From the NCBI GenBank assembly GCA_945873125.1, contig CAMCBV010000002.1, positions 53,043 through 117,042 of the forward strand: DNA of 64,000 nt, given 5' to 3'. The DNA comes from Prosthecobacter debontii. GTDB taxonomy: Bacteria; Verrucomicrobiota; Verrucomicrobiia; Verrucomicrobiales; Akkermansiaceae. Positions 1-8,483 of this stretch are shown in pieces; within the stretch, counting starts at the first letter, position 1, and each line of letters opens with the position of its first letter. Both the position numbers and the translations under genes were made by a program. Under the pieces are notes generated by a model. It was given only the letters and a program-made list of their open reading frames with translations, made no database searches and was not told the origin of the DNA.

Positions 1-2
1 CG

Positions 3-287
3 GAAGGACAGTCGCTCGCTCGCTTTTATTTTATCTCTCCCGTCACCACTGCGGGACCCGATTCAGGGACTGCCAACCTCGCAGCGCGCGCTTTGGAAAT
101 TGCCAACAAGACGGCGAGTGAGCATGGCAGCAGTGCGCAGGATATGGTGCAAAAAAAATACCCGCTAACCACGCATTCCAAGTCGATTGAATATCGACTG
201 CTAACTGAAGCGCAACTGGGCGCTCTTTATCAAAGTGTGAAAGCCGCCTGGCAGACTGGCGAAGGGCGGGCGTTCAAGGGGCAATAA
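3..287 (+). CDS. C-terminal part of an unknown protein (5' truncated)
   Basis: The reading frame is open from the window edge to the TAA at 285-287 and gives about 94 residues, so the true start lies upstream. The visible part is hydrophilic and probably mostly helical, ending in a Lys/Gly-rich tail (GRAFKGQ). I do not recognise the family, and no membrane segment or signal is visible. It runs toward metF and ends 2 bases before the metF stop, so the two genes are convergent with almost no spacer. An internal TTG at 93 is a possible start, but the open frame upstream makes truncation by the window more likely. Confidence 0.5.
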   Translation, partial: EGQSLARFYFISPVTTAGPDSGTANLAARALEIANKTASEHGSSAQDMVQKKYPLTTHSKSIEYRLLTEAQLGALYQSVKAAWQTGEGRAFKGQ

Positions 288-289
288 GC

Positions 290-1201
290 CTATGGTTCGA
301 TTCCCTCATGGAGACCCAGAGACGCATAGATCTGTCGGGTCGCGTGGGATTTGTTGAGCGTATAGAAATGGATTCCGGCGATGGATTGATCGAGCAGTTC
401 GGCGCATTGTTGGGCGGCATAGTGGATTCCGGCACGTTCAACGGCTTCTGGGTTTGAATTGGCGCGATCGAGTGCCTTGATGAGTTTTGCGGGATACCGA
501 GCTCCGGCAGCAAGTTCTGCCATGCGTTTCATGCTGGAGAGTGAAGTGACGGGCATGATGCCGGCGATTATGGGGATATGGATTCCCGCGAGTTGGCAGC
601 GATCCCTGTAATCGAAGAAATCATGGTTGTCGAAAAACAACTGGGTGCAGATATAGTCTGCGCCCGCATCGACCTTGGCTTTCATGTGATCGAGTTCCTC
701 GACACGGTTCGGCGTGGCAGGATGCCCTTCCGGAAACCCGGCCACACCAATGCCGAACCCGCGCGGATCAGGATGTTTGGAGGAGTCATTAAATTTTTTA
801 ATGTGGGCAACTAGATCGGCGGCGTAGCGAAAATCACCCTGCGACCAATCATAGTTGGCTTGGTCTTTTGGCGGATCGCCGCGCAGGGCGAGAATGTTCG
901 AGACCCCCGCCTCCGCGTAACGGGTGAGGATGGCATCAATTTCAGATTTCGTGTGTCCGACACAGGTGAGGTGGGGAACGGGAGGTATGTGGGTGGTTTG
1001 TTTGATGCGAAGTACCAGATCATGAGTGAGTTCGCGGGTGCCGCCACCTGCGCCATAGGTCACGGAGACAAAGGAGGGCGACAGGGTTTCGAGGTTTTGA
1101 ATCGTCTCATAAAGCTCTTCCCATGCGGCGGCGGCGCGCGGGGGGAAGAACTCAAAAGACAGAGAGGGTGCCTGGGCGCTTAGGATGTCGGAAATGTGCA
1201 T
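290..1201 (-). CDS. metF: 5,10-methylenetetrahydrofolate reductase
   Basis: Reduces 5,10-methylene-THF to 5-methyl-THF using FAD and NAD(P)H, supplying the methyl group for methionine synthesis; cytosolic. The 303-residue length matches bacterial MetF. The N-terminus has the FEFFPPR strand with the catalytic Glu region, followed by the SVTYGAGG motif. Further on are PHLTCVGH and the NILALRGDPP flavin-binding segment, then ADYICTQLFFD in the barrel's second half and PIIAGIMPV. It is alone in its direction, with about 100 bases to the divergent EF-hand gene. I see no SAM or cobalamin riboswitch in that gap. The start follows the family N-terminus; no Shine-Dalgarno is visible. Confidence 0.95.
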   Translation of the reverse strand: MHISDILSAQAPSLSFEFFPPRAAAAWEELYETIQNLETLSPSFVSVTYGAGGGTRELTHDLVLRIKQTTHIPPVPHLTCVGHTKSEIDAILTRYAEAGVSNILALRGDPPKDQANYDWSQGDFRYAADLVAHIKKFNDSSKHPDPRGFGIGVAGFPEGHPATPNRVEELDHMKAKVDAGADYICTQLFFDNHDFFDYRDRCQLAGIHIPIIAGIMPVTSLSSMKRMAELAAGARYPAKLIKALDRANSNPEAVERAGIHYAAQQCAELLDQSIAGIHFYTLNKSHATRQIYASLGLHEGIEP

Positions 1202-1309
1202 TTGAGGAGGAATGGAAGATTAGGACGAAACTTTTTGTTGGATGGTGTGTTATACCTTCCGCTGACGCATCTTCGCGGTTAATTTCTAAATTTTAAACGT
1301 TATTTTTCA

Positions 1310-1933
1310 ATGAAGCTTCAAGTTCTAATCGGTGTTTATGCATGCATTTTACCGTTCCATTTACAAGCGGAGGAGTCATCCCGCGAAAAACCGGCCACAT
1401 CGGGTCTAGAAAAGCGTCCGGATGAAAGGCGAAAAGGGGCAAAAGTAGATGGGGAGGCGCGTCGCCGTCCCGAGGGGCATGAAGACATGTTCGGGATGAT
1501 GGACAAAAATCGTGATGGGGTGATCAGCTCGGAAGAATTTTTTACGGCACCAAGAATGGTAGATATGCCCCAGCAACAGCGTGACAAGTTTTTTGCGCGG
1601 ATTGACTCGGATGGAGATGGAACAGTCACCGCTGAGGAAATCCGGAAAATGAGGCAGGAGTCGCAAGAAAGGCGGATGCGTGAACTTCGTGAACTCGATA
1701 CGGACAAGAGCGGTGGCTTAAGTTTTGAGGAATTTAGCCAAGGCAAGTTTTTCAGTCAACTGCCCGAAGACAAGCGAAAGCAAATTTTTGACCGTATGGA
1801 CACGAATTCCGATGGACAAATCAATGCTGAGGATCGTCCGAAAGGTCCGCGGTTTCATGCTGAAGATCGCGAAGACCGTAAGAAATTCGACAAGCGTCCC
1901 GCAGGCGGCGATGCGCCAAGCGCGTCTGAGTAA
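1310..1933 (+). CDS. Exported EF-hand calcium-binding protein
   Basis: 207 residues. It starts with a signal peptide (charged KLQ, hydrophobic core, probable cleavage after LQA near residue 20), so it is secreted or periplasmic. Four EF-hand loops are visible in two pairs: DKNRDGVISSEEF, DSDGDGTVTAEEI, DTDKSGGLSFEEF and DTNSDGQINAED. All have acidic residues at the usual positions 1, 3, 5 and 12, except the last, which ends in the ED of AED. The linkers and C-terminus are rich in Lys, Arg, Glu and Asp. Such small exported EF-hand proteins are common in Verrucomicrobiota and Planctomycetota; their role is mostly unknown, so calcium binding is the only safe claim. It ends before a strong hairpin shared with secDF. 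Confidence 0.85.
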   Translation: MKLQVLIGVYACILPFHLQAEESSREKPATSGLEKRPDERRKGAKVDGEARRRPEGHEDMFGMMDKNRDGVISSEEFFTAPRMVDMPQQQRDKFFARIDSDGDGTVTAEEIRKMRQESQERRMRELRELDTDKSGGLSFEEFSQGKFFSQLPEDKRKQIFDRMDTNSDGQINAEDRPKGPRFHAEDREDRKKFDKRPAGGDAPSASE

Positions 1934-1967
1934 GATAGCTCGAAGTCATCGCTTAGAGTTCACATGA

Positions 1968-2004
1968 AAAAAGCGCGATGCATCTAGGATGCAGCGCGCT
2001 TTTT
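1968..2004. terminator. Bidirectional intrinsic terminator
   Basis: A perfect 10-bp arm pair (AAAAAGCGCG at 1968-1977, CGCGCTTTTT at 1995-2004) encloses a second 5-bp arm pair (GCATC/GATGC). The A-run on one side and T-run on the other make it a terminator on both strands. It lies between the convergent EF-hand gene and secDF. Confidence 0.85.
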
Positions 2005-2025
2005 AGAGTTTTCGGATGCGTTATC

Positions 2026-4443
2026 TCAATCAGCTTTGATACCCTCAGTGGCAAGAGTTGTCGCAAGGACATCCTTGCGGAGGTTTCCTCCTTTGCGTTG
2101 TGACCACCACAGGGCGATGGGTGAAGCGACAAAGATGGAGGAGTAGGTTCCAATGATGAGGCCAACCAATATGGTGATTGAGAAGTCGCGCAGGGCGGCT
2201 CCACCAAAGAAAGCGAGTACGATGACAGTCAACAGCACGGTCGAAGAGGTTAGGATCGTACGAGAAAGGGTTTGATTGATGGCATCGTTCATCACCTCGC
2301 TGACTTCGCCGGAGCGAATGAGGACGGTTTCTCGAATTCTATCGAAGACGATAATCGTGTCATTGATCGAGTAGCCGGCGATGGTAAGGATAGCTGCGAC
2401 GTGGATTTGCGACAGCTGTTGTCCAAGCAGGACCACCACGCCTACAGCGATCAGGATGTCGTGCAAGACAGCAATGATGGCACCGAAGGCGAAGGAGAGT
2501 TCGAAACGAAGGACGATGTAAGCGAAGATGCCGATGATTCCCAAGCCGAGTGCGATAACGGCTTCTTTCACAAAGCTCGCACCCATCGTAGCAGAGACGA
2601 TTTCTTTGGAAGCTTTGATGAGATCATTGCCCAAGCTGTCTTTTTCCCCGAGCAGGGGAATTTCCGCGCGCAAGGTTTCAATGATTTTATCATTGTCATT
2701 TTTGTCGGCACGAATGGTCAGGAGCGAGTCACTGGCAGCAACACTCTGGATTTGTGGGGTGGCTTCGCGGGTGAGATCGGCTTTTCCGAGTGCGGCATTT
2801 ACCTCATTGAGGTTCACGGACTTGTCACCGAGCTGGAAGGTGATGATCGAGCCGCCGGTGAAGTCAATGCCTAGGGAGGATTGTTGTTTGATCCCGAAGG
2901 CGGCAAGGGAGATGATGATGAGAACTCCGGAAAAAACCGCGCAGGCTTTTGCTTTTCCCATGAAATCGAAATTGGCGGATTTGATGAGATTGAGGAACGT
3001 CAGTTTACGGAGCATTCCGGTATCGGTTCCCCAGCGAAACAGCACCCGGGTGCCTAGAATAGCTGAGAACATGGAGGCAACCAATCCGATCGTGAGGCTT
3101 AGAGCGAATCCCTTGATGCTGCCACTGGCCATGCCGATAAGGATGACACAAGCGATGAGCGTGGTGAGGTTGGAATCGAAAATGGATGAGAACGCCTTAT
3201 CGTAAGAGGATGCGATGGCGCTTTTGAGGGATTTGCCATTCGCGATTTCCTCTCGCAGGCGCTCATAAATAAGGACGTTGGCGTCTACGGCCATGCCGAT
3301 GGTGAGGATGAGACCGGCAATACCGGGAAGAGAGAAAGTGAAGCCGAACATCGCCATGACTCCGAAAAGAATAATACCATTGATGCCAAGAGCGACGATC
3401 GCGACGAATCCTGCGAAGCGGTAGTAGAGCAGAATGAAAAGCACAGTCAGCGCCAGGCCGATAACGCCGGAAATAATGCCTTGCTTGACAAAAGATGAGC
3501 CGAGCGTTGGGGAGACCGTGCTTTCTTGTTCTACGACAAGCGGATTTTCCAGTGGGTTCATCAGGGCGTTGCTGAGTTCTTTGGGTTCACCCGGATCATC
3601 GAGTCCGCTGACCTCGAAGTTTTTGCTGAGAGTGTCATTGACGGTCGGGGCGCTGATCACCACTCCATCGAGAACGATCGCAATTCGATCGATTCCTTTG
3701 CGCATATCTTTTGTGAGATTGAACATTTTGTCTGCTCCCTCGCTGTTCAGAGTCACGCTGACCGCATCGGAGCGTTCCAAGGAGGGAGTGGCGAACGCGA
3801 TATCCGAACCACCGAGAGCCGCGACCCTTCTGAGCAAGATTGGAGTTGTGATTTCTTGGCCGTCACGATTTTTCTGAGTCAAGGTGTGGGCGGTGTAGCG
3901 AGGCTCGATCGCCTCGCCATCCAATACGCGTTGAGCGAGAGTTTTTCCATTTTCTCCAATTTCATCGTTTTTTGGAGAAACCTCTTTGAGTTCAAGTTTG
4001 GCAACCGTTTCGAGAATTGCGCGTATTTCGGCGGATTTCTCGGGTTCGATGCCTGGCATTTGCACCATGATTCCGTCGACACCTTGGCTGGCAATGATGG
4101 GTTCGGAGGTTCCTAATGAGTTGAGGCGTTCATCAATGACGCGCTTTGCTTCCTCGACTTGGTCCAAGGTGATGGGGAGGCGGTTGCCGTTGCCGTCATC
4201 TTTGGGCTGAATGCGAAGGAAGAATGATGAGCCGCCCACGATGTCGATGCCGCCTTTGAGCCGCTTTTCAAGAGGAAGGACGGCGAAAGTGCAGAGCGTG
4301 ACAATACCGAGTATCAGAATGCTGCCGATGTTACGTTTTCTGCTTTCCAGATCCGTTGCGAAATACCAGAAGAACAAGATCAGGAGACCAAGTCCGGTAA
4401 GGAAGATGACGAGAGGGTCGTTGAAAAATGTAATGGCGAGCAT
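2026..4443 (-). CDS. secDF: Fused protein translocase subunit SecDF
   Basis: SecD and SecF use the proton gradient to help pull proteins through SecYEG and act with YajC at the inner membrane. Here they are one 805-residue chain. The SecD half (about 1-490) has an N-terminal membrane segment, a large periplasmic domain and a five-helix bundle with the GMAVDANVLIYERLREE motif near residue 385. The SecF half follows (about 500-805), with its own first helix, a short periplasmic region (SSLGIDFTGG) and the AGYSINDTIIVFDRIRE motif near 690. The conserved Asp in each helical motif is present. yajC lies 66 bases upstream in the same direction. Fused SecDF is a known variant, for example in Bacillus. 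Confidence 0.96.
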   Translation of the reverse strand: MLAITFFNDPLVIFLTGLGLLILFFWYFATDLESRKRNIGSILILGIVTLCTFAVLPLEKRLKGGIDIVGGSSFFLRIQPKDDGNGNRLPITLDQVEEAKRVIDERLNSLGTSEPIIASQGVDGIMVQMPGIEPEKSAEIRAILETVAKLELKEVSPKNDEIGENGKTLAQRVLDGEAIEPRYTAHTLTQKNRDGQEITTPILLRRVAALGGSDIAFATPSLERSDAVSVTLNSEGADKMFNLTKDMRKGIDRIAIVLDGVVISAPTVNDTLSKNFEVSGLDDPGEPKELSNALMNPLENPLVVEQESTVSPTLGSSFVKQGIISGVIGLALTVLFILLYYRFAGFVAIVALGINGIILFGVMAMFGFTFSLPGIAGLILTIGMAVDANVLIYERLREEIANGKSLKSAIASSYDKAFSSIFDSNLTTLIACVILIGMASGSIKGFALSLTIGLVASMFSAILGTRVLFRWGTDTGMLRKLTFLNLIKSANFDFMGKAKACAVFSGVLIIISLAAFGIKQQSSLGIDFTGGSIITFQLGDKSVNLNEVNAALGKADLTREATPQIQSVAASDSLLTIRADKNDNDKIIETLRAEIPLLGEKDSLGNDLIKASKEIVSATMGASFVKEAVIALGLGIIGIFAYIVLRFELSFAFGAIIAVLHDILIAVGVVVLLGQQLSQIHVAAILTIAGYSINDTIIVFDRIRETVLIRSGEVSEVMNDAINQTLSRTILTSSTVLLTVIVLAFFGGAALRDFSITILVGLIIGTYSSIFVASPIALWWSQRKGGNLRKDVLATTLATEGIKAD

Positions 4444-4509
4444 GGGATTTCAGTAAGAATTTGAGAGTGGATGCTGGTAAAGGGCGTGGATGACCGGGGG
4501 GATAATGAA

Positions 4510-4830
4510 TTAGTCTTTCTTCGCAACGCTGGCGATAGCTGCCTTGTCGAATTCGAGGTTGGTGCCTTCCGCGACCTTGATCACGACGGTGGTGTCTTTC
4601 ACGTTGTGGACGATACCGTGGAGTCCGGCGGTGGTGATGACCTTGTCACCGGTTTTGAGAGCGGCGATACGGGCGGCTTGTTCCTTGCGCTGGCGTTGCT
4701 GGGGACGGATGAGAAGGAAATAGAACAGCACGATCATCACAACCATCATGAACATCGGGTGACCGATGATGGATTGTGGGCCTTGGGTAGCGGGAGTGGC
4801 AGCGGCGAGGGTGTTGAGGAGTTGGATCAT
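4510..4830 (-). CDS. yajC: Preprotein translocase accessory subunit YajC
   Basis: 106 residues with one N-terminal membrane helix (about 25-45, MFMMVVMIVLFYFLLIRPQQ). The IRPQ(Q)RQRKE sequence just after the helix is the YajC hallmark. A cytosolic beta-rich tail follows, with GDKVITTAGLHGIV, the usual YajC core. It associates with SecDF at the inner membrane. Its start overlaps the tgt stop by four bases (ATGA), and secDF follows, so tgt-yajC-secDF is probably one transcript, the order also known from other bacteria. Confidence 0.94.
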   Translation of the reverse strand: MIQLLNTLAAATPATQGPQSIIGHPMFMMVVMIVLFYFLLIRPQQRQRKEQAARIAALKTGDKVITTAGLHGIVHNVKDTTVVIKVAEGTNLEFDKAAIASVAKKD

Positions 4831-5957
4831 GGTTGGGTGTGGTTGGCGTTATATCGTTGGATGAAAGTGTTTTTGTAGCTTTCGAAAGTTCCGTTGGCAA
4901 TCGCTTCGCGCGCGTGCCGTGTGAGGGATAGGTAGAAATGCAGATTATGGAAGGAAAGCAATCGTAAAGCGAGCATTTCGCCTGCCCGGAAGAGATGGCG
5001 GATGTAGGAACGGGAGAAACGGGAGACGTGTGGATGGCTGCTTACGCAGATTGGGCGAGGATCTTTCGAGTGAACGAGGTTTTTGATATGGATGGGTCCG
5101 TCCAGGGTGAAGGCGACCCCATGGCGAGCCATGCGGGTTGGCATCACGCAGTCTAACATGTCCACGCCGCGGGCGATCATTTCAAGAATCTGCGGGGGAG
5201 TTCCCAAGCCCATGGCGTAGCGAGGTTTGTTCGAAGGAAGAAACGGCACGGCGTTCTCGATGGCGCGGAACATTTCTTCTTCAGGCTCGCCGACCGACAC
5301 TCCGCCGATGGCATAGCCGTCAAAGTCGAGTTCGACGAGTTCCCGAGCGGACTGCTCGCGTAGATCGGCATAGACCGAGCCTTGGACGATACCGAAGTGG
5401 TTTTGGGGAAGCCCGGCGGTGAGCGGTTGGTTGTCGGTTATCCATTGTTTGCAGCGCTTTGCCCAGCGGGTGGTGAGGGCGAGCGAGGTGGCTGCGTATT
5501 TTTCATCGCAGGGATAAGGGGGGCATTCATCAAAAAGCATGGCGATGTCTGAGCCGAGCGCGGCTTGGATTTCCATCGATTTTTCGGGGCTGAGCATCAT
5601 CTTCGAGCCGTCGAGATGGGATTGAAAACGGACGCCTTCTTCGGTGATTTTGCGCATTTTGGCGAGCGACCAAACTTGAAATCCGCCGGAATCCGTGAGG
5701 ATGGGCTTTTGCCAGGTGGTGAAGTCATGAAGCCCCCCCATTTCCTGAATCAGCTCGTCTCCGGGGCGTAGCCAAAGATGGTAGGTGTTTCCGAGAATGA
5801 TCTGGGCGCCGAGTTCTTCGAGCTCTGCGGGGTGCAGGGTTTTGACTGAGCCCTGGGTGCCAACCGGCATGAAAATCGGCGTATGAACCTCGCCGTGTGG
5901 CAAGGTCAGGGTTCCGGCGCGGGCCGAGCCGTCGGTGTGTTCCAGAGTGAATGGCAT
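4827..5957 (-). CDS. tgt: tRNA-guanine (queuine) transglycosylase with altered zinc site
   Basis: Exchanges G34 for preQ1 in GUN-anticodon tRNAs on the way to queuosine. 376 residues, normal length. The nucleophile/substrate regions are intact: TDSGGFQVWSL, the GGVSVGEP loop, YAMGLGTP and LDCVMPTRMARHG. Odd point: the zinc motif CxCxxC that normally precedes the (N/F)-(Y/F)-S-R-A-Y segment is not present. The aligned stretch reads PICVSSHPHVSRFSR, so one Cys and two His stand near where three Cys are expected, while the later zinc-ligand His (SFHN) is kept. The zinc may be held by a Cys/His set, or the metal site may be weakened. It sits between dnaJ and yajC, with 2 bases to the dnaJ stop. 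Confidence 0.93.
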   Translation of the reverse strand: MPFTLEHTDGSARAGTLTLPHGEVHTPIFMPVGTQGSVKTLHPAELEELGAQIILGNTYHLWLRPGDELIQEMGGLHDFTTWQKPILTDSGGFQVWSLAKMRKITEEGVRFQSHLDGSKMMLSPEKSMEIQAALGSDIAMLFDECPPYPCDEKYAATSLALTTRWAKRCKQWITDNQPLTAGLPQNHFGIVQGSVYADLREQSARELVELDFDGYAIGGVSVGEPEEEMFRAIENAVPFLPSNKPRYAMGLGTPPQILEMIARGVDMLDCVMPTRMARHGVAFTLDGPIHIKNLVHSKDPRPICVSSHPHVSRFSRSYIRHLFRAGEMLALRLLSFHNLHFYLSLTRHAREAIANGTFESYKNTFIQRYNANHTQP

Positions 5958-5959
5958 GA

Positions 5960-7096
5960 TTATAAATCGAAGAAGCGTTTCGCTTTTTCGAGGAAACTCT
6001 GATGAACCGGTGAATTTTGATCGCCGATAGATTCGGAAAAGTTCCTGAGTCTTTCTTGCTGATCTTTGCTGAGTTTGGTCGGAACTTCGACTTGAACCGT
6101 GACGTTGAGATCGCCCTTCGAGCCGCCGGATAGGGAAGGCATGCCTTTGTCGCGAACGCGGAAAGTGGTGCCTCCCTGAGTTCCTGCGGGGATTTTGATG
6201 GAGGATTGGCCATCGAGAGTGGGGACCTTGAGTTCGCCTCCGAGTGCTGCGGTGCTGAAAGGAAGGGGGACTTCGCAGAACAAGGTATTTCCCTCGCGTT
6301 CAAAGACATCGTGATCCTCGACGTGAATGAAAGCATAAAGATCACCTGAAGCGCCGCCGCGGACACCAGCATCGCCATTGCCCGTGGAACGTAACCTGAC
6401 ACCGGTGTCTACGCCTGCGGGAATACGGAGTTTGATACGAGTTTCGCGTTCAACGCGACCTTGTCCCCGACAATCGCCGCAGGGATCGGAGACGATTTCT
6501 CCAGCGCCCCGGCATTCGGGACAAGTTGATTGTTGAATGAAGATTCCAGCTTGTCGGCCGACAACCCCGCGACCGCCGCAGGTGCTGCAAGTTTTCACGC
6601 CGCCGGCGCCTTTTGAGCCGCTGGCGTTGCATTTGCCGCAGGGTATATTGCGTTCGATCTCGAGTTCCTTCTCAACCCCGCGTGCGGCTTCTTCAAGGGT
6701 GATTTCGAGATCATAGCGGAGATCGGACCCGCGTTGTTTGCTGTTTTTTTTCCGTGGACCCGCGCCGCCGAAAAATTCCTCGAAGCCGCCACCGAAGGCG
6801 CCGCCGAAGACTTGTGAGAAGATATCCGCAGGATCATGGAAACCGCCGCGCCCGCCGCCCATGCCGCCGGAGAAGGCATCATGGCCATAGCGATCATAGG
6901 CCGCGCGTTTATCGGGATCGGAGAGCGCTTCGTAGGCTTGGCCGAGTTCTTTGAATTTATCTTCGGCAGTTGGATCGCCCGGATTTTTATCCGGATGAAA
7001 CTTTACGGCGAGTTTGCGGTAAGCCTTTTTGATTTCGGCAGCATCCGCGTTTCGGGAAACGCCGAGGATTTCATAGTAGTCGCGTTGTGCGGACAT
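5960..7096 (-). CDS. dnaJ: Chaperone protein DnaJ
   Basis: Hsp40 co-chaperone that stimulates DnaK ATPase and delivers unfolded proteins; cytosolic. 378 residues with all type I parts: J-domain (1-70) with HPD in FHPDKNPGD; a Gly/Phe-rich linker (about 75-125); a zinc domain with four CxxCxGxG-type repeats ([32 protein letters not shown], about 150-215); then the two beta-barrel substrate domains. grpE lies 56 bases upstream in the same direction, so the pair is likely co-expressed. dnaK is not in the window. Confidence 0.97.
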   Translation of the reverse strand: MSAQRDYYEILGVSRNADAAEIKKAYRKLAVKFHPDKNPGDPTAEDKFKELGQAYEALSDPDKRAAYDRYGHDAFSGGMGGGRGGFHDPADIFSQVFGGAFGGGFEEFFGGAGPRKKNSKQRGSDLRYDLEITLEEAARGVEKELEIERNIPCGKCNASGSKGAGGVKTCSTCGGRGVVGRQAGIFIQQSTCPECRGAGEIVSDPCGDCRGQGRVERETRIKLRIPAGVDTGVRLRSTGNGDAGVRGGASGDLYAFIHVEDHDVFEREGNTLFCEVPLPFSTAALGGELKVPTLDGQSSIKIPAGTQGGTTFRVRDKGMPSLSGGSKGDLNVTVQVEVPTKLSKDQQERLRNFSESIGDQNSPVHQSFLEKAKRFFDL

Positions 7097-7152
7097 GGAT
7101 AAGTGGTGAAACTTTGAATGTTGAATTCCGAATCTGAGACGTCAGCAATCGG

Positions 7153-7713
7153 TTATTTGGAATCGGAATCGGGGGCGGAGACGACCACGCTGGCGGGACG
7201 CAGAAGGCGGTCGCGAAGCTTGAATCCACGGCGCGCAGTACGGATGATCGTGCCTTCGGGTTGGTCCGAGGCCTCTTGTGAAACCGCATCGTGGAGATTG
7301 GGATCAAACTGGCCCTCGGTTGAAATTTCGGTAATACCTTGGTTACTGAGAAACTCATTGAGTTGTTTGCGCACCATATCCATGCCGATATAGATCATGG
7401 ATGACGTGTCCTGTGCGGCTGCTTGCATGCCCATTTCAAAGTTATCGATCACAGGTAGAAGATCCTCAAGCAGGCGTTGGTTGGCGTATCGGATGGCGTC
7501 TTCGCGTTCGCGGGCGGTGCGTTTGCGAAGATTGTCCATTTCTGCGGCTGTGCGTAGGGAGAGTTCTTTCCATTTGGCGACTTCCGCTTCGAGTTGCTCC
7601 ATTGGACTGAGTTCGGCAGTCGCTTGATTTTCCTGGGTCGTCCCGGTGGGATCTTGGATCTTATCCTCAGAATCGGGGATTTCTTGAGCTGGTTTTGAAT
7701 CGTCTTGCTGCAT
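7153..7713 (-). CDS. grpE: Nucleotide exchange factor GrpE
   Basis: Releases ADP from DnaK. 186 residues: an acidic, disordered N-terminus (Asp/Glu/Gln/Pro-rich, about 1-35), a long coiled-coil helix (about 36-95, including AEMDNLRKRTAREREDA), then the four-helix/beta-wing part with LLPVIDNFEMGM and the typical VSQEASDQPEGTI motif with TARRGFKLRDRLLRPA at the C-terminus. It is followed by dnaJ. The 152-base gap on its upstream side holds no gene I can support and may carry the promoter. Confidence 0.95.
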   Translation of the reverse strand: MQQDDSKPAQEIPDSEDKIQDPTGTTQENQATAELSPMEQLEAEVAKWKELSLRTAAEMDNLRKRTAREREDAIRYANQRLLEDLLPVIDNFEMGMQAAAQDTSSMIYIGMDMVRKQLNEFLSNQGITEISTEGQFDPNLHDAVSQEASDQPEGTIIRTARRGFKLRDRLLRPASVVVSAPDSDSK

Positions 7714-7865
7714 AAGGGGAATGTGTATTCAGGAATGCCTTGAGGTCAACTCCTTGCAGGCAGTTTATGCTAGGGGAAAAGGAGGATCGCAAAACAAGAA
7801 ATGAAGTTCCGCTCCCCGAATTCGGTGAGCAAAGCTTTTTTGTAAATAAGCCAATCGGGAGTAAA

Positions 7866-8471
7866 TCAGTCCTTGGCGGAATCGGAGACTTCTCCGCCGG
7901 GCGCCTCAGGTGAAGCGTCCGGCGCGATTTCTTTATCATACTCCGCATCGATGACAGGCTTTGGTGGTGAGAGGAGTTCCATGACTTCGATCTGGATTTT
8001 TTCCACTTCGTCGAGAGGAATATTGGGATCTTTGACTATAAATATTTCGCCGGTTTTACGATGTTCGTAAATGCGGAGGATGCCGCTGCCTGTGGGTTGG
8101 GTGTCGGTTTCACGCAGGATTTTTTGACGTTCCAGCATGACCGCCAGGATGTAACGGGTGTTTTCGGTGTGTTCCAGATCGTCTTCGACAAGTTGTTTGA
8201 GAAGGTCTTCCGCGCTTTGTTTGGTGACGACCGGTTGGGTGTCGTTGCTGAGTGTGGGCAGGAATTTGGTCCGCCAAGAAGAGAATGGCGGCTCATCTTC
8301 AGTTGGGCGTTGGGCCCATGCTTCTTCACAAAAATCTTTTCGAACATAACCGGAAGATTCGGGATCCGGAAAAAGTGCGGTTACAATGGGCTGACCTTCG
8401 GTGAAGGGAGTTTGGGTGATGCTGCATTCGCGACTGCGATTGCGGACATGCCATGATTCTTGGAGTGCCAT
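7866..8471 (-). CDS. Conserved protein of unknown function with possible Cys metal motif
   Basis: 201 residues, no signal peptide or membrane segment. The first 60 residues read like a treble-clef or zinc-ribbon-like module: WHVRNRSRECSITQTPF, then GYVRKDFCEEAW, with two Cys about 36 residues apart. The middle (about 90-150) is helical and acidic (SAEDLLKQLVEDDLEHTENT), followed by a short beta region (GSGILRIYEHRKTGEIFIV). The C-terminus is Pro/Asp/Glu-rich and probably disordered. I recall this layout as a conserved hypothetical family in Planctomycetota and Verrucomicrobiota, but I know of no function. It lies 12 bases downstream of the LptF/LptG-like gene, so it probably shares that transcript. 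Confidence 0.7.
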   Translation of the reverse strand: MALQESWHVRNRSRECSITQTPFTEGQPIVTALFPDPESSGYVRKDFCEEAWAQRPTEDEPPFSSWRTKFLPTLSNDTQPVVTKQSAEDLLKQLVEDDLEHTENTRYILAVMLERQKILRETDTQPTGSGILRIYEHRKTGEIFIVKDPNIPLDEVEKIQIEVMELLSPPKPVIDAEYDKEIAPDASPEAPGGEVSDSAKD

Positions 8472-8483
8472 GGTTTGATGGAT

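Noticed and set aside
1202..1309. SAM or cobalamin riboswitch upstream of metF.
   Set aside because: The gap is about 100 bases and shows neither the conserved core nor a terminator stem.
2272..4116. Long plus-strand frames inside secDF (up to 225 residues).
   Set aside because: They lie antisense to a clear SecDF gene, have no family motifs and overlap each other; shadows of codon bias.
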